Positions 33,388-47,300 of a stretch of DNA of 64,000 bases are shown here, piece by piece (position 1 is the first letter of the stretch; each line of letters starts with the position of its first letter). Made by a program: the position numbers and the translations under genes. The DNA comes from Apostichopus japonicus (taxonomy: Eukaryota; Echinodermata; Holothuroidea; Aspidochirotida; Stichopodidae), in assembly GCF_037975245.1 (NCBI RefSeq), contig NC_092567.1, positions 18,420,876 to 18,484,875 of the forward strand, written 5' to 3'. The notes under the pieces are model-generated. The model saw only the letters and a program-made list of their open reading frames with translations. It was not told the DNA's origin and did not search any database.

Positions 33388-34604
33388 ACTTTTTCTGAAA
33401 AGTATTATATTTTTATTCTGACTCTATGTGTACTGGAGCATAATTTAAAGTACAGATGGTGTGAAAATAGGAAGGGTGGAAGATGATATAGACCATTTCA
33501 GAAAAAGAATTGTTGATATTACTTCGAGCGAGCATATGGAAGGGTTGGAGTTCAGTATGCTAAACTTGCTCCTCTTCTCGCTCAAAATCTAAACGGAATA
33601 TAATATCGAAATTTGCAAGTGCCACTAGGTCAAGATCGCTATCATGTGGTAGACAGAATATGCCAGTTGAAAACTTCTTTCTATGCTTTGGCAGGTCTTG
33701 AAAGTGACGAATTTAATGTGTAAGTCAATGGAACATAAGTGATACAGCAGATACTCAATGACAAGCACGTAGTAAAGTACATGTGTGTAATCAGGGAGTC
33801 CATAACAACTCCCTGGTGTAATCATAGGACCATGCATATGTGTGTAAAGTCCATTTACACATCGATTTTTGGCAAAGATTTTTCTGTATTAATTCCAAGT
33901 TCTGTAGTTTATGAAGCTTGTGTTGCCGTATAAACTATAAAGCATAATTACACCGACATAATACATATAACACAACTTTGACCACACTGACTCCCGATGT
34001 TTTGAAAGTATAACTGGTACCTGGGGGCGTCATTCCGTCTCAGGACTTGGAGGGGCAAACTTCACCGAGCCCTCACTTGATTCTAGAAGAACTGACACAA
34101 ATCCGCGCTAATTATAGATCAGTGCATACGAAGGTATCAAAAAGTGTAGAAGGGGTTAGAAAATAGGGGCCAGTTTGGGGATCCCCTGAAGATCGAATAA
34201 TTTTCAAAGCACTGTGGTCCTGGTGGAAATTTCAACAAGCGAACCGCCTTCCTGGATCCTCCCCTTGGGGTTCATTGTAATTATTTGAACCGTAATTCCA
34301 GAGGCTTATGACCCATCATACGTGCATCATGGGGCAATACCGTTGTTTGTTTGTGTGTTATTGGTTTGGTTTTTATAGCAACACATACAACCCTCTCCAT
34401 ATATACCCCTCCGACACGGCCTCCCATTCAGCGTATGGTGCGAACGTTATGAAGTATTTATACCTATACTTGCTGGTAATTGGGTTTTCAATCTAATGTC
34501 AAGAACATCCGCCCGATTTTCATGTATAAATTAGCCTGTAGGCTATATGGCTTGTAATTAAGAGTATTTAGAAAATGGTATAGACTATAATAAGAATAAT
34601 TATC
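33388..34604. other. Intergenic, no gene seen
   Basis: AT-rich spacer between the U2-like locus and the SINE. Short ORFs only, none with a recognisable domain or splice context. Confidence 0.5.
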
Positions 34605-34915
34605 ACGCAGTTATTGTTACGAACGATTGTTACGTTATTGTTACGACCACGAATGGGAGAGAAGCCCGTAAGGGCTCATGGATTACAACTTTCATGTCGG
34701 GTGGCTTCCAATTCAACAAGTTTAACTCAAAGTTTGAACCTTTTCAATTTAGAAAGTCATTTCATATGGAAAATCCGTACATTGCTCTTGGATGAAAAAC
34801 CCACCTTACTATGACCCGGCCGGGGGAACGAACCCCGAACCTCCCGATTGCTAATTGGTCTCGGCATAGCTTCAATGATGCCACCGCCTTTACCCACTAG
34901 GCCGTATAACCGGTA
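34605..34915 (-). mobile_element. tRNA-derived SINE
   Basis: On the minus strand the head contains an A-box-like GGCCTAGTGGGTAAAGGCGG and a B-box GGTTCGTTCC within GGGGTTCGTTCCCCCGGCC, spaced as in a tRNA promoter with extra loop sequence. A non-tRNA body of about 200 bp follows, and the element ends in GTAACAATA-type short repeats (34605-34645). The cloverleaf is degenerate, so this is not a functional tRNA gene. Confidence 0.7.
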
Positions 34916-35399
34916 AAAGTACTAGTGCTTGTCGATTGTTTCAGGCGCCGGGATCTTGTGGTGTGGGGTGTATGTGCCACTCCTCCCCCCATAGGCGTAG
35001 GAGGCGGGGGCTGAGGGCTCCGCCCCCCCCCCCAACCAAAAAATGTTGTGAAAATTCGGGCAATACGATGAGAAGCTTGCGGGCACCTATACTGAAAGAA
35101 AAATAATTTGCAATATGTGTTTTCAATGGTTAAACTGATATTATTATGATCATGATTATTGTAACGACTTCCCCAGTAATTCTAACCAATATGGAAGGGT
35201 AATAACAAGGCAAATGATTGTATGTTATTGGCATGCGATGTAATAACCGATGCATGCCTATATGATATTCACATTAACATGTTGAACGCGCGCGGAGGGC
35301 GCGAAAATTTTGGTTTTATTATTCGGGCAAGTCGCTCGTTACAGCCCCCATCGACTTTTCCTATTCGATGACTTAAGATGGAAGACGTTGATAGATACA

Positions 35400-35920
35400 T
35401 AAAGCATACAACAAAGAATGACAATGGCATACACAATTATAAATGATCTTACCCCATCTTACTTAAATGAATTATTTACCCCGATAACGGAATTTGCAAT
35501 TGCTAAGATCCTCATCGTTTAAGAATTTCTACATTACAAGGGGACATATACTGAAAACCATAGAAATAGATTTCAATGCTATAGCAGCAAAATAATAGAT
35601 TGAGCTAAATCCTAAGATTAAGCAGGCCAACACTCTTGCGAGTTTTAAAAAAAAAATGATTGCTAATGTTTTGTAATGGTGTATTAGCCAGACCTTGATT
35701 TGTTTTATCTATACTCAGTTGTACTTCTATTTCAGTGTTCTTTGTGATTTTATTTTGTGTTTTATTCAGTTATTTTACTCTGTTATTTAAATGTTTATAT
35801 GTTCAAATTTCTGATGTCTTAAATTGTAAATTATATTTGAGGGCCTCATATGTAAGATTAACGTTTTGTATCGCTAAATGAGTTTTACCCTAGAAAGTTG
35901 AAATAAATAAACTACCACCC
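35400..35920 (+). mobile_element. Decayed 3' end of a non-LTR retrotransposon (CR1/L2-like)
   Basis: A broken frame reads NDLTPSYLNELFTP and, after stops, a stretch typical of the C-terminal end of CR1/L2-type reverse transcriptases. It is followed by a T/A-rich 3' UTR ending TTGAAATAAATAAAC. Multiple stops and shifts show it is dead. Family assignment is by general pattern only. Confidence 0.45.
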
Positions 35921-36583
35921 TGCAGTTCCAATGTGCATGCCTTCTTCCGGCCCTAATCTATATACATGTTATGACTTTCCCTGGGCGACCTAAATGTTTG
36001 AGAGCTGGCTATAGCTGACACGATTGCAGTAACAATAACCAAAGGTTGAGATAGGAACTTGATCAATAGTAAACAATATATTTATATCTTAGTTACAGTG
36101 TAAGCAAACAGTGTACACCTTAATACAAATCGATATTCCGATAGCTTGTAATGTACTCTTGTATAGGCTTTCAACCTTGTAGTGACGTCTCCCCTTGACC
36201 AGACACTGCCAGTAAACATACATAATGCTGTTCGGACACGCAGTAAGGTGATTAGACCAAATACACCACCCGAATTCCCCCCCCCCCCAACCATCACCCC
36301 TTTTCCAACCGTACCGTCGCCCAGGGCCGCCGAGTTTGACTAGTGTGGAGACCCGGTGCTAGACTTAAAGTATTGGACCATAAGATGGCTCAAACAGACA
36401 TTGTGCTTACGTTGTTATTCAGTTCTGCAGTGTCTGTATATGTTTGTATATACATAATATATGGGTCCATCATTTAAGGTTCATTCTTAGGTTTTGATTG
36501 ATGTATGATGACTATGCTGTACCCAGTGTTATGAGGGAAATAACAAACAAAAGAGGCAAAGAAATATCGTTTCCTTGAGTATA

Positions 36584-37178
36584 TTCGGCGACATTGTTAT
36601 ATGATACTACCCCTCCCCCTCCCCCCATCCCTTTTGTTTGTCTTACTTTGAAGGTCATTGGATCGGGGGCCTTGGGACTAGACCGCACCTGGTTCGGTGA
36701 TACATTCGACCCATCTTCGGCGACATTGTAATATGATACTACTTCCCCCATCCATTTTGTTTGTCTTACTTCATTGCATCGGGGGCCTTGGGACTGGACC
36801 CCACCTGGTTCGGTGATACATTCGACCCATCTTCGGCGACATTGTAATATGATACTACTTCCCCCATCCATTTTGTTTGTCTTACTTCATTGCATCGGGG
36901 GCCTTGGGACTGGACCCCACCTGGTTCGGTGATACATTCGACCCATCTTCGGCGACATTGTAATATGATACTACTTCCCCCATCCATTTTGTTTGTCTTA
37001 CTTCATTGCATCGGGGGCCTTGGGACTAGACCGCACCTGGTTCGGTGATACATTCGACCCATCTTCGGCGGAATTGTAATATGATACTACTTCCCCCATC
37101 CATTTTGTTTGTCTTACTTCATTGCATCGGGGGCCTTGGGACTGGACCCCACCTGGTTCGGTGATACATTCGACCCTG
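36584..37178. repeat. 116-bp tandem array, about five units
   Basis: TTCGGCGACATTGTAATATG recurs at 36716, 36832, 36948 and 37064 (116-bp spacing, the last with one change); the first unit (36584) is longer by about 16 bp and more diverged. Several minus-strand ORFs cross it, all with the same repeated peptide; 116 is not a multiple of three, so these are not a conserved protein. Confidence 0.92.
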
Positions 37179-37630
37179 ACTCGAGCGCGTGCACTCCACA
37201 CTGAGAAACCAAAATAAAGTTTATATATATACCGCTTTGTGATAATCGAAGTCACCCTTCACATATTTCCTCGTTTTGATGATCGGACCACAAGACAAAT
37301 TTCATGAGATATAATAATAAGTCAACATTGGCCTCTCATAAATCCATATACTTTCAAACCGTAATACCGGTAGCAAACGGTTTGGAGAGTTTATTTATAC
37401 AGTTTCTCTGTCGAGGAAACCAGTCGACGTGTCATTATAGGATATTTATTAGAGAAGTAAATGCAAATAAAGAACCCCCTCCCCTAATCCCTGTCACCTT
37501 CTTATGGAAAGCAAGATTACTTCATCTATCCTTGAAGAAATTATAGAATGCATGCACAAATATTAACAGCTAAGAAAAATTACCTTCAGTACCGGTAACT
37601 ATATTTATACAGTTGTTTAAGCTTATTCAG

Positions 37631-37731
<101 letters not shown>

Positions 37732-37983
37732 TTATGCATGCACGGCTCTAGAAAAAACAAAGTGCTTTAAATATTCACACCACCAGTGGCACTAGACCCG
37801 GTTGGGGGGGGGGTGTATTTCACGTCCCCCTTCGAAGAGAACATCTTTGATTGTGTATGAGTATACATGAAGGTATATAGCATGCATCCTCACTATAAAG
37901 TTGAATGCTCGATATATTTTCAAAATACAAAACTTCTTTTTAATCGCGACATTTCCGACGTATTCAGGTTGTGCCATCATCTA

Positions 37984-38004
37984 CACTGTAAAAACTAAAA
38001 GGGT
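37984..38004 (+). repeat. Left terminal inverted repeat of the CACTA-like element
   Basis: Pairs with 60041-60061 (18/21 identical, mismatches at positions 5, 12 and 17 from the tip). Preceded by TA. Confidence 0.6.
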
Positions 38005-38061
38005 TTATTTACCCCAAAATAGGGTAAATGTAAATCCCGCATGTGGACACAAAGTATGGGT

Positions 38062-38840
38062 ATTTATAACCACATTTAGATGTGCATTTACCCTTTATTG
38101 TGTTGCTATGCAGGATTTACATTTACCCACTATTTGGTTTCTTTTACACAATTTAGGTGTGAATTTACCCATTATTGTGTTGCTATGCAGGATTTACATT
38201 TACCCACTTGTTGGTTAATTTTACACAATTTATTTGTAAGTTTACCCTTTATTGTGTTGCTATGCAGGATTTACATTTACCCACTATTTGGTTACATTAA
38301 CACAATTTAGGTGTGAATTTACCCATATTTGTGTTGCTATGCAGGATTTACATTTACCCACTATTTGGTTACTTTAACACAATTTAGGTGTGAATATACC
38401 CATATTTGTGTTGCTATGCAGGATTTACATTTACCCACTATTTGGTTACTTTAACACAATTTAGGTGTGAATATACCCATATTTGTGTTGCTATGCAGGA
38501 TTTACATTTACCCACTATTTGGTTACTTTAACACAATTTAGGTGTGAATATACCCATATTTGTGTTGCTTAGCAGGATTTACATTTACCCACTTTTTGGT
38601 TACTTTTACACAATTTATTTGTAAGTTTACCCTTTATTGTGTTGCTATGCAGGATTTACATTTACCCACTATTTGGTTACATTAACACAATTTAGGTGTG
38701 AATTTACCCATATTTGTGTTGCTATGCAGGATTTACATTTACCCACTATTTGGTTACTTTAACACAATTTAGGTGTCAATTTACCATTATTTGAGTTGCT
38801 AAGCAAGACTCACATTTACCCACTGTTTGGTTACTTTTAA
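38062..38840. repeat. Subterminal tandem repeat of the CACTA-like element (77-78-bp unit, ~10 copies)
   Basis: Units contain TGTTGCTATGCAGGATTTAC, ATTTACCCACTATTTGGTTA and ACACAATTTAGGTGTGAAT. Copies begin near 38104, 38182 and 38259 and continue at the same spacing to about 38,800, where they decay. The TTTACCC/GGGTAAA core also occurs in the terminal repeat and in the right subterminal region (59,740-59,870). In plant CACTA elements such subterminal motifs bind the TnpA-type protein; that role here is inference. Confidence 0.85.
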
Positions 38841-38973
38841 ACAATTTAGGTGTAAATTTATGACTTAGTTGTGTTGATGTGTGGGATTATTCCATTAGAT
38901 CTTTTGGTACTATTATGCTTAAGATGTACAACTACCTCTTTGATGCTGCTGCACATAATTATAATTATATTAA

Positions 38974-39196
38974 AGGTTTTCTGTATTGGCCCAAAATTAT
39001 AGCATGCTATATTCGCTAGATGTTTTCAAAGAATACTTTCCTGGAGGTCACTACCCTCCAATGGTTCACAGACATTCTACATTGAGCACACAAGATGACT
39101 GAATGTCTCAGTGAGAAAAATTTCCTCAAGAGTGGTAATAAAAACAGTTCAGAATTTTAAGCAAAGGTGACCATATTTGGCCAACACAGCATACCT
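38974..39196. mobile_element. MITE family B, copy 2 (inside the CACTA-like element)
   Basis: Same family as 31084-31331: TTAA at 38970-38973, left end AGGTTTTCTGTATTGGCC, right end GGCCAACACAGCATACCT. The right TTAA has changed to TCAT. Internal blocks (ACTTTCCTGGAGGTCA, CACACAAGATGACTGAAT) are shared. Confidence 0.75.
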
Positions 39197-41029
39197 TCAT
39201 TGAGCTACATAACACAATGCAATTTAATTGTGAAGATTCTTGAATTAATACAATGGGTAAGAATGTAAAATTAGGAGAAAACTAGAAACTTCAAACATGA
39301 ATACTACACTGCATAAACGTGATATGAATAATCAATGCAATAGCATGTTTATATCAATCTAGCAATATTCATGCATAATGTACAATATGGTGAAGCAACA
39401 CTTAAAGTTGGTAACATATGTGTATACTAGTAAAACCTTGACTAAAAAATGTTACATTTACTAATGTATGATCACATTTTCTCAACAATTAGAAACCGCC
39501 ACAACCCATTACAAGGCATGTCAGGTATTAAACCATGTAACAATTTTCATTTACATCGATGAATACATTTGTAAAATTAAGGTGTGCCAATCTTTTAACA
39601 TTAACATACATCTCTATTGACCACAAATATTACTTTCAGGTTGTCTGTTATGAATATGCTGTATCACTGTCACCTTAAAAATCTGGTATCACTCAAAAAG
39701 TGCATTACTTTGGCATAACATTGGTAAAAAAGACCATAACTCCCACTTTTATAAAATGGCTCAGCAAAAAAATGAGAAACTTGGAGAATATTAAGATAAA
39801 CAATAATAACTTACTAATAAAAACAATTTGTATGTAAACAACTAACTTTGCAAATCAATGCAGGTACATCAACATGCTTTTGTTTATGATCAAACCCATC
39901 AGTTCTCACTGACCATGAATGTTGCATCAACACAATAATGGTTTACATGATAAGACCTGTATGTTACTAAGTTGTAAATTAATAACTCTAAAACATACCT
40001 TAACTCTAATGTATGATTAATTATACAGTTCTTAGTGCTTTAACATTTCATGTTGATTTATCTTGAATACAACACTCAAAAAGTTGCATTAGAGTGGTGC
40101 ATGTTTATGTGCACCACCCCCACCCCACCAACCAAATTTTGTTGTGACAGAACAAGCCACAATATATGGAACTTTCTTGTCACTGATCTAATTGTTCCAG
40201 CAATTGTCTCCATGATTTTATTTATATGTGCATCAAGCATTACAAAGATTATCGATAACAACTTCCTGGTCTTGGTATAAAATGACAAAAACAAAATCAA
40301 ACGAGCAAAGATACGGTGATGCTTAAGTTTTGGCCTATGATTGTGAATGATCACCATTAACCATCTGTGTTGAGTGTAACCGAGGCTAACTGAGGAAGAC
40401 TAGCATACAATTAGTCTACACTAAGCTTGCTTCAACTAGACTGAACATTAAACCTTAATCACTATACCCCTCTATGTTTATTGTAGACCCCACAATTTAT
40501 CACAAAATATTACTGTACACAATTTGCAACATTCTTAATGCTCATCAATCTTGGTTTGAATGTATAAAAAATTTACTGGCTTAGATAATTTGCTTAATAT
40601 CAACTAATTGCTGTTTGGCCTTCTTATTACACCCAGTTCTAATTGTATTAACAGCTTATTATTGACTTTACTATATGACACCTTTTATAAAGTTGCATTA
40701 GTGTTCCAACTAAATTTTCGCCCCCAACATTGCTCTTCGTCATAACAAGGCATGTTACAGCACTTCAAACTTGTAGTTGCCCCTGATCTCACTGTTTCAC
40801 CAATATTGTAATGTTTAGTATTATATATCATTTAAGTGTATTAAGAATTACCCAAATTATCATTTTACACAATATTTGTCTTGTAAAATTATGCTAACAC
40901 ACTAAATCCCTGAAAACAACACTATGCAAATCCAGCAAACAATCTGAAAAAAATAACTAACAATACTTCTGGGTCAACAAATAACAGAAAAACAATAGAA
41001 CTTGAAGAAAAGTCACAAAATGAAATAAA
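39197..41029. other. Non-coding part of the CACTA-like element, 3' of its genes
   Basis: AT-rich, with no exon that fits the phase of the accessory gene and no recognisable domain in the short ORFs. It lies downstream of the accessory gene's stop codon and presumably carries its 3' UTR and subterminal DNA. Confidence 0.5.
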
Positions 41030-41314
41030 TCATGCTTGAAGTTTTGCAATTAATGAAATGATCTTTTGAGGCAATTTCCCCTTGTCTTTGCATTGCAGCA
41101 GAACATTTTGCAGAAATGTCAGTGTTCCTTTTACTTTGCCGTTATACTGTATGTTGAAAACATAATATGTAGCCAGCAGGATTAGAACTGCCTCAGGGAA
41201 AGATGCTGCAGTACTGCATTTTTCGTTTTCTGCAATGATTGTTATGTTTGATGGGTCCAGCGGATCCCCAGTGTATGTTATGACCGGTGTGTTGATTTCA
41301 ACATCCGAGCTAAC
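41030..41314 (-). CDS. Accessory gene exon 9: C-terminal helical domain and stop
   Basis: 94 codons plus TGA, acceptor TTGTTTGATAG. Encodes a VL-ATYYVFNIQY…TLTFLQNVLL helical domain typical of the C terminus of this multicopy animal family. Confidence 0.78.
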   Translation of the reverse strand, partial: VSSDVEINTPVITYTGDPLDPSNITIIAENEKCSTAASFPEAVLILLATYYVFNIQYNGKVKGTLTFLQNVLLQCKDKGKLPQKIISLIAKLQA

Positions 41315-44300
41315 CTATCAAACAATGAAATAAATAGGATGATTAATTCCTGATAACACATATTCAAAGGTAATCCAGCTTCTTCAGAATCACATACACT
41401 AAACTTGCATTTGATAATATTACTTGGGAGCTGATTTGAATAAGCATCATTTCTAGCTATAAATGAATATTGCGAATGTTTCTATAACTCAGGGTATATA
41501 TAAACCAGAATGTCAAATAACTTAGTGATTCCTTGCCATTATGAAGCAACATTAGATGGCAGATTTTCCAACTTCCACCGTGCTGACCTGATATCACCAG
41601 AAGTGCCATTGGCCTTAGAGTATCGAATAATAGGTGCCTATATAAGAAGATTGAATTTGAAACCAACTATCATTTCTTCAGCGATCAACTTTATTAAGAC
41701 TTGGCTCTAATTGAAGACAAGTGAACTGTGACCTCCATACAAAACCCTTCGGGATTTGCTACTTACCAAATGCTACCTAAATTCAATTCATGATATGTGG
41801 TGGTAACTAAAGGGTTCAGGTTTTCATGTTTGTTGATCTCAAATGACCTCTGACCACAATGAAAAACAGGAAGAACTACCTACTCACCAAGGGTTACCTT
41901 GTGTTATCTTTTAATTCAAAGAAAAAATAGGGATCATCTGCTCACCAGGGCTATCTACATATTACTCTTGAAGTGCAAACCATCTTTCACTTCTTGAGGT
42001 ATAGTGTTTACAAACCGAGGCCTCACACACACCCCGATCAGCATTGCATAGATTTTTTTGGCCTTAGAAGGGTTATCGACATATTACTCTTTACATCTTT
42101 TGCAAGTTTACAAATAATACACCAACTAATGAAAGGGTTATTAAAATGGGAAGCTTACATCATCATCACTGTTTATAAACAGAAAGTTGCGATCTTCTTT
42201 CAGGAAGCCAGGTAGTATCCAGAGAGCTGCGGTCCATGTAGCATCTGTAGCAGAAATAAACACTGAAGTTATTGTCTTCATTCAGTGTAAATGAATGTAA
42301 AATGTAACACAACAGTAAAAATTTTCATGCTGATTTCCTGAAAATAACATAATGATTTAGTAAGTTGATGTAGTGTATCAATGCAGTTTTATCTCTGCAC
42401 TCTTAAAAATAACTACATTGAAGTGTTCCTTAATTAATGTTTTATTGCAGGATTTAGTAAACCATCTAATTCATCCAATGACGACACTGTTGCTACTTTG
42501 CCTCATATGGTCACAACTTGTCTCCTTGCTCAGATTATCATGTATATATGAAACAGGATTGGCCACATTTTTCTTCATTATCTTGAAAGACCTTGGATTT
42601 TTTTTAAGTTTTCAAACATCTGCCATCAGTTTAACTAATTTATATTTTAAGAAGCTGACAAAATGCTTGTCTCAACTGAAACTGTTAAGACATATCTCCT
42701 AGTCTACATAATAGTAAACTTTTTTATTATTTTTGGTAATTAACTCAGCACTTTGAGATGTTAACTTACCCCTTTTGTCTTTCTCTGTCAATTGCTGAAT
42801 AAAGTTGTTGTATTCAACAAGGAATCGAAGAGTGCTCTTTGAGTGATTTGTGTTGTAGGTGATGATCTTTGCTGCAATGTCATCAAGATTTTTGTAGAAC
42901 ATCTCCGACACTGCATCCCAACTGATGATGGCTGAAAAATCTTCTATGATCTATGAATTAAGGTAATAAAAAGGATGATAATGACATTGTATTAATAAAC
43001 AACTTTCAAACAGGAACTTTCAGCCAAGTATTCGTGTTAGATCATTAAGTCAGTAAAAGAATCTTGTTTTGGCAGTTATTCATGATTTTCTTCAGTCAAA
43101 CCTCTATTTTAGTAGAAATTCTAAACATTCAAATACTCTAACATATCATCCATGGTATTTAGATTCACCTACTTTTTGAAAATCCCTGTCAAAGCTAACA
43201 ATGTGTTTCTTCCATGGTAAATAAAACAGCTATGATTAGCTCACTTGGCAGGTTAATTTGTGGCAAAATACACTCATGACCCTTTTCCTTGAACTTTGTC
43301 TACCTCAAATGATTCTTGAACTAAAAAAGGTAGGAATCATCTACTAACCAAATGCAATCAACATTCTAAGGGATTTTTAAGAAGCCAGTAACTGACAATT
43401 TTTCCACTTATTGCACTGTGTTTCGTGAATATCAGCTATGATTCGAGGAAGCTTCCCTTCCTGAGAAATCCTGAGAGCAAGCTATGCAGCATGAACACAT
43501 GTTCATTCACCCTTACATACACAAGCCTTAACATTGGCTTATGATTTCGTCAAACCAACAATTTCCAGTGTAGAACATTATAATCATAAGTCTTAATAAT
43601 TAGGAATCATTTGTTTGAAATTACCTGTTCTGCACAAAATGGAGTAGGAAATTTGCCTCTGATTTCTGCTATTGGTGGTTTCTCCTCAAGTACAAGTCTC
43701 CTTCTCTCTCCAAATGTCAGTGCCATTAATGACTTAATTTTGTTCTTGTCTTGTTTTTTCTTTGTTGATTCCTTTTGTAGTTCCTTAATGTGCAGTTTGA
43801 TAGTCTCCTCTGTTTCACCCTCAGGTAGAGTCCAATCAGCTCCCTCTTTTCGTTCTCCCTCATCAGTTGTTGCATGTGTAGATGTCTTCCTCTTCTTCAC
43901 AACTACATCCCTCGTCATGTGTCCCCTCTCATTTCTGAACTTATCTTTGAGTGCATTTTTCAATGCATCCTACAAAACCAAGATGCAAAAATGAATGGAA
44001 GCTGCAGTATGATGAGATAATCTGATATCAATGTTACATATTCTTGTAAAATACCTTTCTTCAGTCTGGACTTGTAATTTAAAGAGCTATGAAATTGTGA
44101 TGAACACTTGAACACAAAGTATATTGTAATTTTGTTACAAGGTCTTAAAAACAGCTGAACAATTCAAATTAAACTTCAACACTATTGTTAGGTATAAAAC
44201 TCTGCAACCTCACAATGTAATGTATGCACATGTTTCATCATGTCACCTCACCCATTTTAAAGAGTAGACACCTTGATCTTACAAGCATGCATATCTGGAC

Positions 44301-47300
44301 ATTCATGTCAGATGCATGCACAATGTGTACTGGTTCATGCATCTTCTCGGGTAGGCCAGTAAGTTATATGAATATGTATGTATACATAAATGTCACAGGA
44401 GGGGGCTAATGTGCAAACATCTGCATGTATACAAGACCCCAGACTACAATATCCCCCCTCCCCCACCCGCCCTGTGCTGCAGCAGTTCAACCCTTGCATC
44501 CACCCAGTTAAGTTCCCTCAAACTGAAAAGTACTTTTACAAACCAACAGCAAAATTAATCTATAGTGGATGTAAGATTTTGCCCTTGAAATGGCAGGAGA
44601 AACAATCTAGTTTTGAGTGCCCCATCATTTGATGTCTTTATTAAAAAGATCCAGCTGTACATAGTTCTTCACTAGCACCAGCTACTGGATATAAAAATGG
44701 CTTTTGACAATTAAGCAAATACAGTGAAAATAGTCTCCTGTCTACCTGAAAAGCACCAATTTGACTGATACCATTAGTAGTGGTAGTTTTGTACAAAGTA
44801 GTCGAAATTACACAATCTAGTCAGGTGCTTTTTATATGTACATATACGCCCACCTTCTAGATAATAAATGAAGAGCTTAATCATATACTTACATAAGGCT
44901 CACAGAATGGTAATTTGATTGCCAAGTTTGGAAAGGACTTTATGACTGCTTTAGCTGCTGTATTGTATTGATCTGTAGTAGGATACCTACAAAAAAGAAT
45001 ATCACTTTATAGTTGATTCACATACAGGGTTAGTGCCAGCTGTAAAATTTAGGAGGGGGGGGGGCAATTACCCACTTCACCAACTCTTTTTGGGGGGGAT
45101 TTAGTATATTGGGGGAGCCTTTTTAAAATGTGGAGTGAAAGGAAAAGATGGTACTGTCTGGGGCTCCTAAAGCTCCAATTTTTAACCTTCATATCAGCAG
45201 GACAGGGCTTGGTTGGGTGAGACTCATACAGGCCCAATGATCTCCCATAATAGAAATTTCTTATGTTACGGGATACTGCGGACTATCTCTATAGTGGTCT
45301 CTTGTATCATTCTTGAAGATATATTGTCTAAATTGTTTTGTTTTTACTATGTAATTCTTAATTCCTTGTTTTAGTCTGATGTTGATCTGGGAGTGAAATA
45401 AACCTTACACACACAAACACCAAAAAGATGGAAATTACATTTTTAAAATAATATCAACAACTTATTTTGCAACTTAATAATAACAGTGAAAAGTTCACCC
45501 ATTTACCCACTAACCATCAAGTCCTGCTTGTACTAAGTACCTTACCTAGCACCCCCATTCCCCCCAGACAGGCTGAGTCAGCTAAAAGGCTATGATTTTA
45601 TATTTGAGGTCGCTGCCTGAGCTTGTTTGTTTTGGTAATGTGGATATCCCCATCTGAAGTTAAAATATGAACAGAACTTTAACAAAGTTGTAACCACATC
45701 ATTCCAAGGTTCCACAATATTAAAATCTGTAGGTTATTGACACATGACGTCTTTATATGCAGAAAATCAAATGCGAAAATACGGGCTTCCAAAGGTGTTA
45801 TTGTTCCAGGTTAAATAACACCACAATTTCAAAGATGGCATACTTACACATTGACATATTTCAAAGCTAGTAATTCTGAGATGTTGAAAAGTCAAGATTC
45901 CAAAGACTTGTGCATTATGCATGCGTATGACATTTGAAGGCAAAAATTTACACTGGTTTAGCATTAGTGATTGAAAAGACAAACTATTAATATTCAAATA
46001 GGGAAAGGTACTTACACAGTAAACAAGCACATTTTATCAAATGTAGCTTGGATTACAGCAGATTTAATTCTGTTGCTGACAGGTCCCCCTTTTAATAGTT
46101 CAACCAAGATGTCTCTCCTAACATCATCTTGATGCAGCTCAAACTTGTTTGGCCATGGCAAGAACTTTTCTTCTTCATGAAAGCTATCAAGCATGCAAAA
46201 AGGGTAAACAAAACTTCATTAGCAAAATGTATAGAATTAGCACTTTCAATAAAGTGACCCTAAACAAATTTTACATGAACAATACAGATTATACTTTGAC
46301 ACAGGTTGAACAGCTTGATTTTCACTACTTCAGCTGTAAGTTGTTGAACATGCATGTCAGTACTTAGCAAAATGTGACTTCATATTAAATGGCCTCTTCA
46401 GCATGGCCTCTTGAGCATGTTTTATTTCATGATAACAGCACTTTAATATATGGTATTTATTATTATTTATTATTCAAATAAGGGGCTTTGTACTGAACTT
46501 CTTTAGGGAATGTGTGGGACTTACTGTTAACCAACCAAGTTCCACCAACTCCCCACCCCCCATACCCTAATATATTGTAGTGATAGCTTAAAGAGAAAAT
46601 GCAGTCACCCTGATTTGAATTAGTATACTGTAGTATAATATTTCTATTATGGCTCTTCCTACTCATGTGACAATGTTTTTGTTACTGAATTGTTGAATTT
46701 ATGCACCATAACTCTTAGATTTGTCTTTTATATGCAATATTTATGTTCTAAAATGCCATAAAATATAATTGTAAGGTCAGCACCAGAAATTTGCAAGGTT
46801 TAGCTGATATTGCAAATTAGTTTGGGGCAACTGCTTATTCCCTTAAATAAGCTCTTTTTTGCTTCTGTCAAGGTAGGATAATAATTCAAACATGAAATGT
46901 TACATGTCTTACCTGTCTGAAACATCACTGGTACAAGGTACATCTCTTTCATTTCCAACCAATATAATGGTGTCATCTGAACTTGAAGAGCTTGTAAATG
47001 AAGTGGCACTGAGGCATGCAACTGACAAAGGAAAGGAGTGTCCAAAATATGTATTATAAATTATTTTTCTAATTTGCAAAACCCCAGGATGTAAGGATTA
47101 AATATGTGTTGCTCATAAGTACAAGAAACAAAATAACTGGATTTGAATTGCAATTTACTATTTACTATTAAATCTTCAACTGCTAACCAATTTGATATTG
47201 ATTAGCACTTTCATTAGACAGTAATGCTTTTTGATTGATATTGCAAACTGTAAACTGTTACAATGAAAATTTGAAGTAGTATTCAACTTTGGCATACCAA

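Noticed and set aside
34815-34915. A tRNA gene on the minus strand
   Set aside because: A- and B-box-like segments are present, but the spacing and arms do not fold into a cloverleaf, and a SINE body follows.
36512-37255. Minus-strand ORFs with a repeated peptide over the 116-bp array
   Set aside because: The period is not a multiple of three and no start, splice or domain evidence supports a protein; the ORFs are by-products of the repeat.
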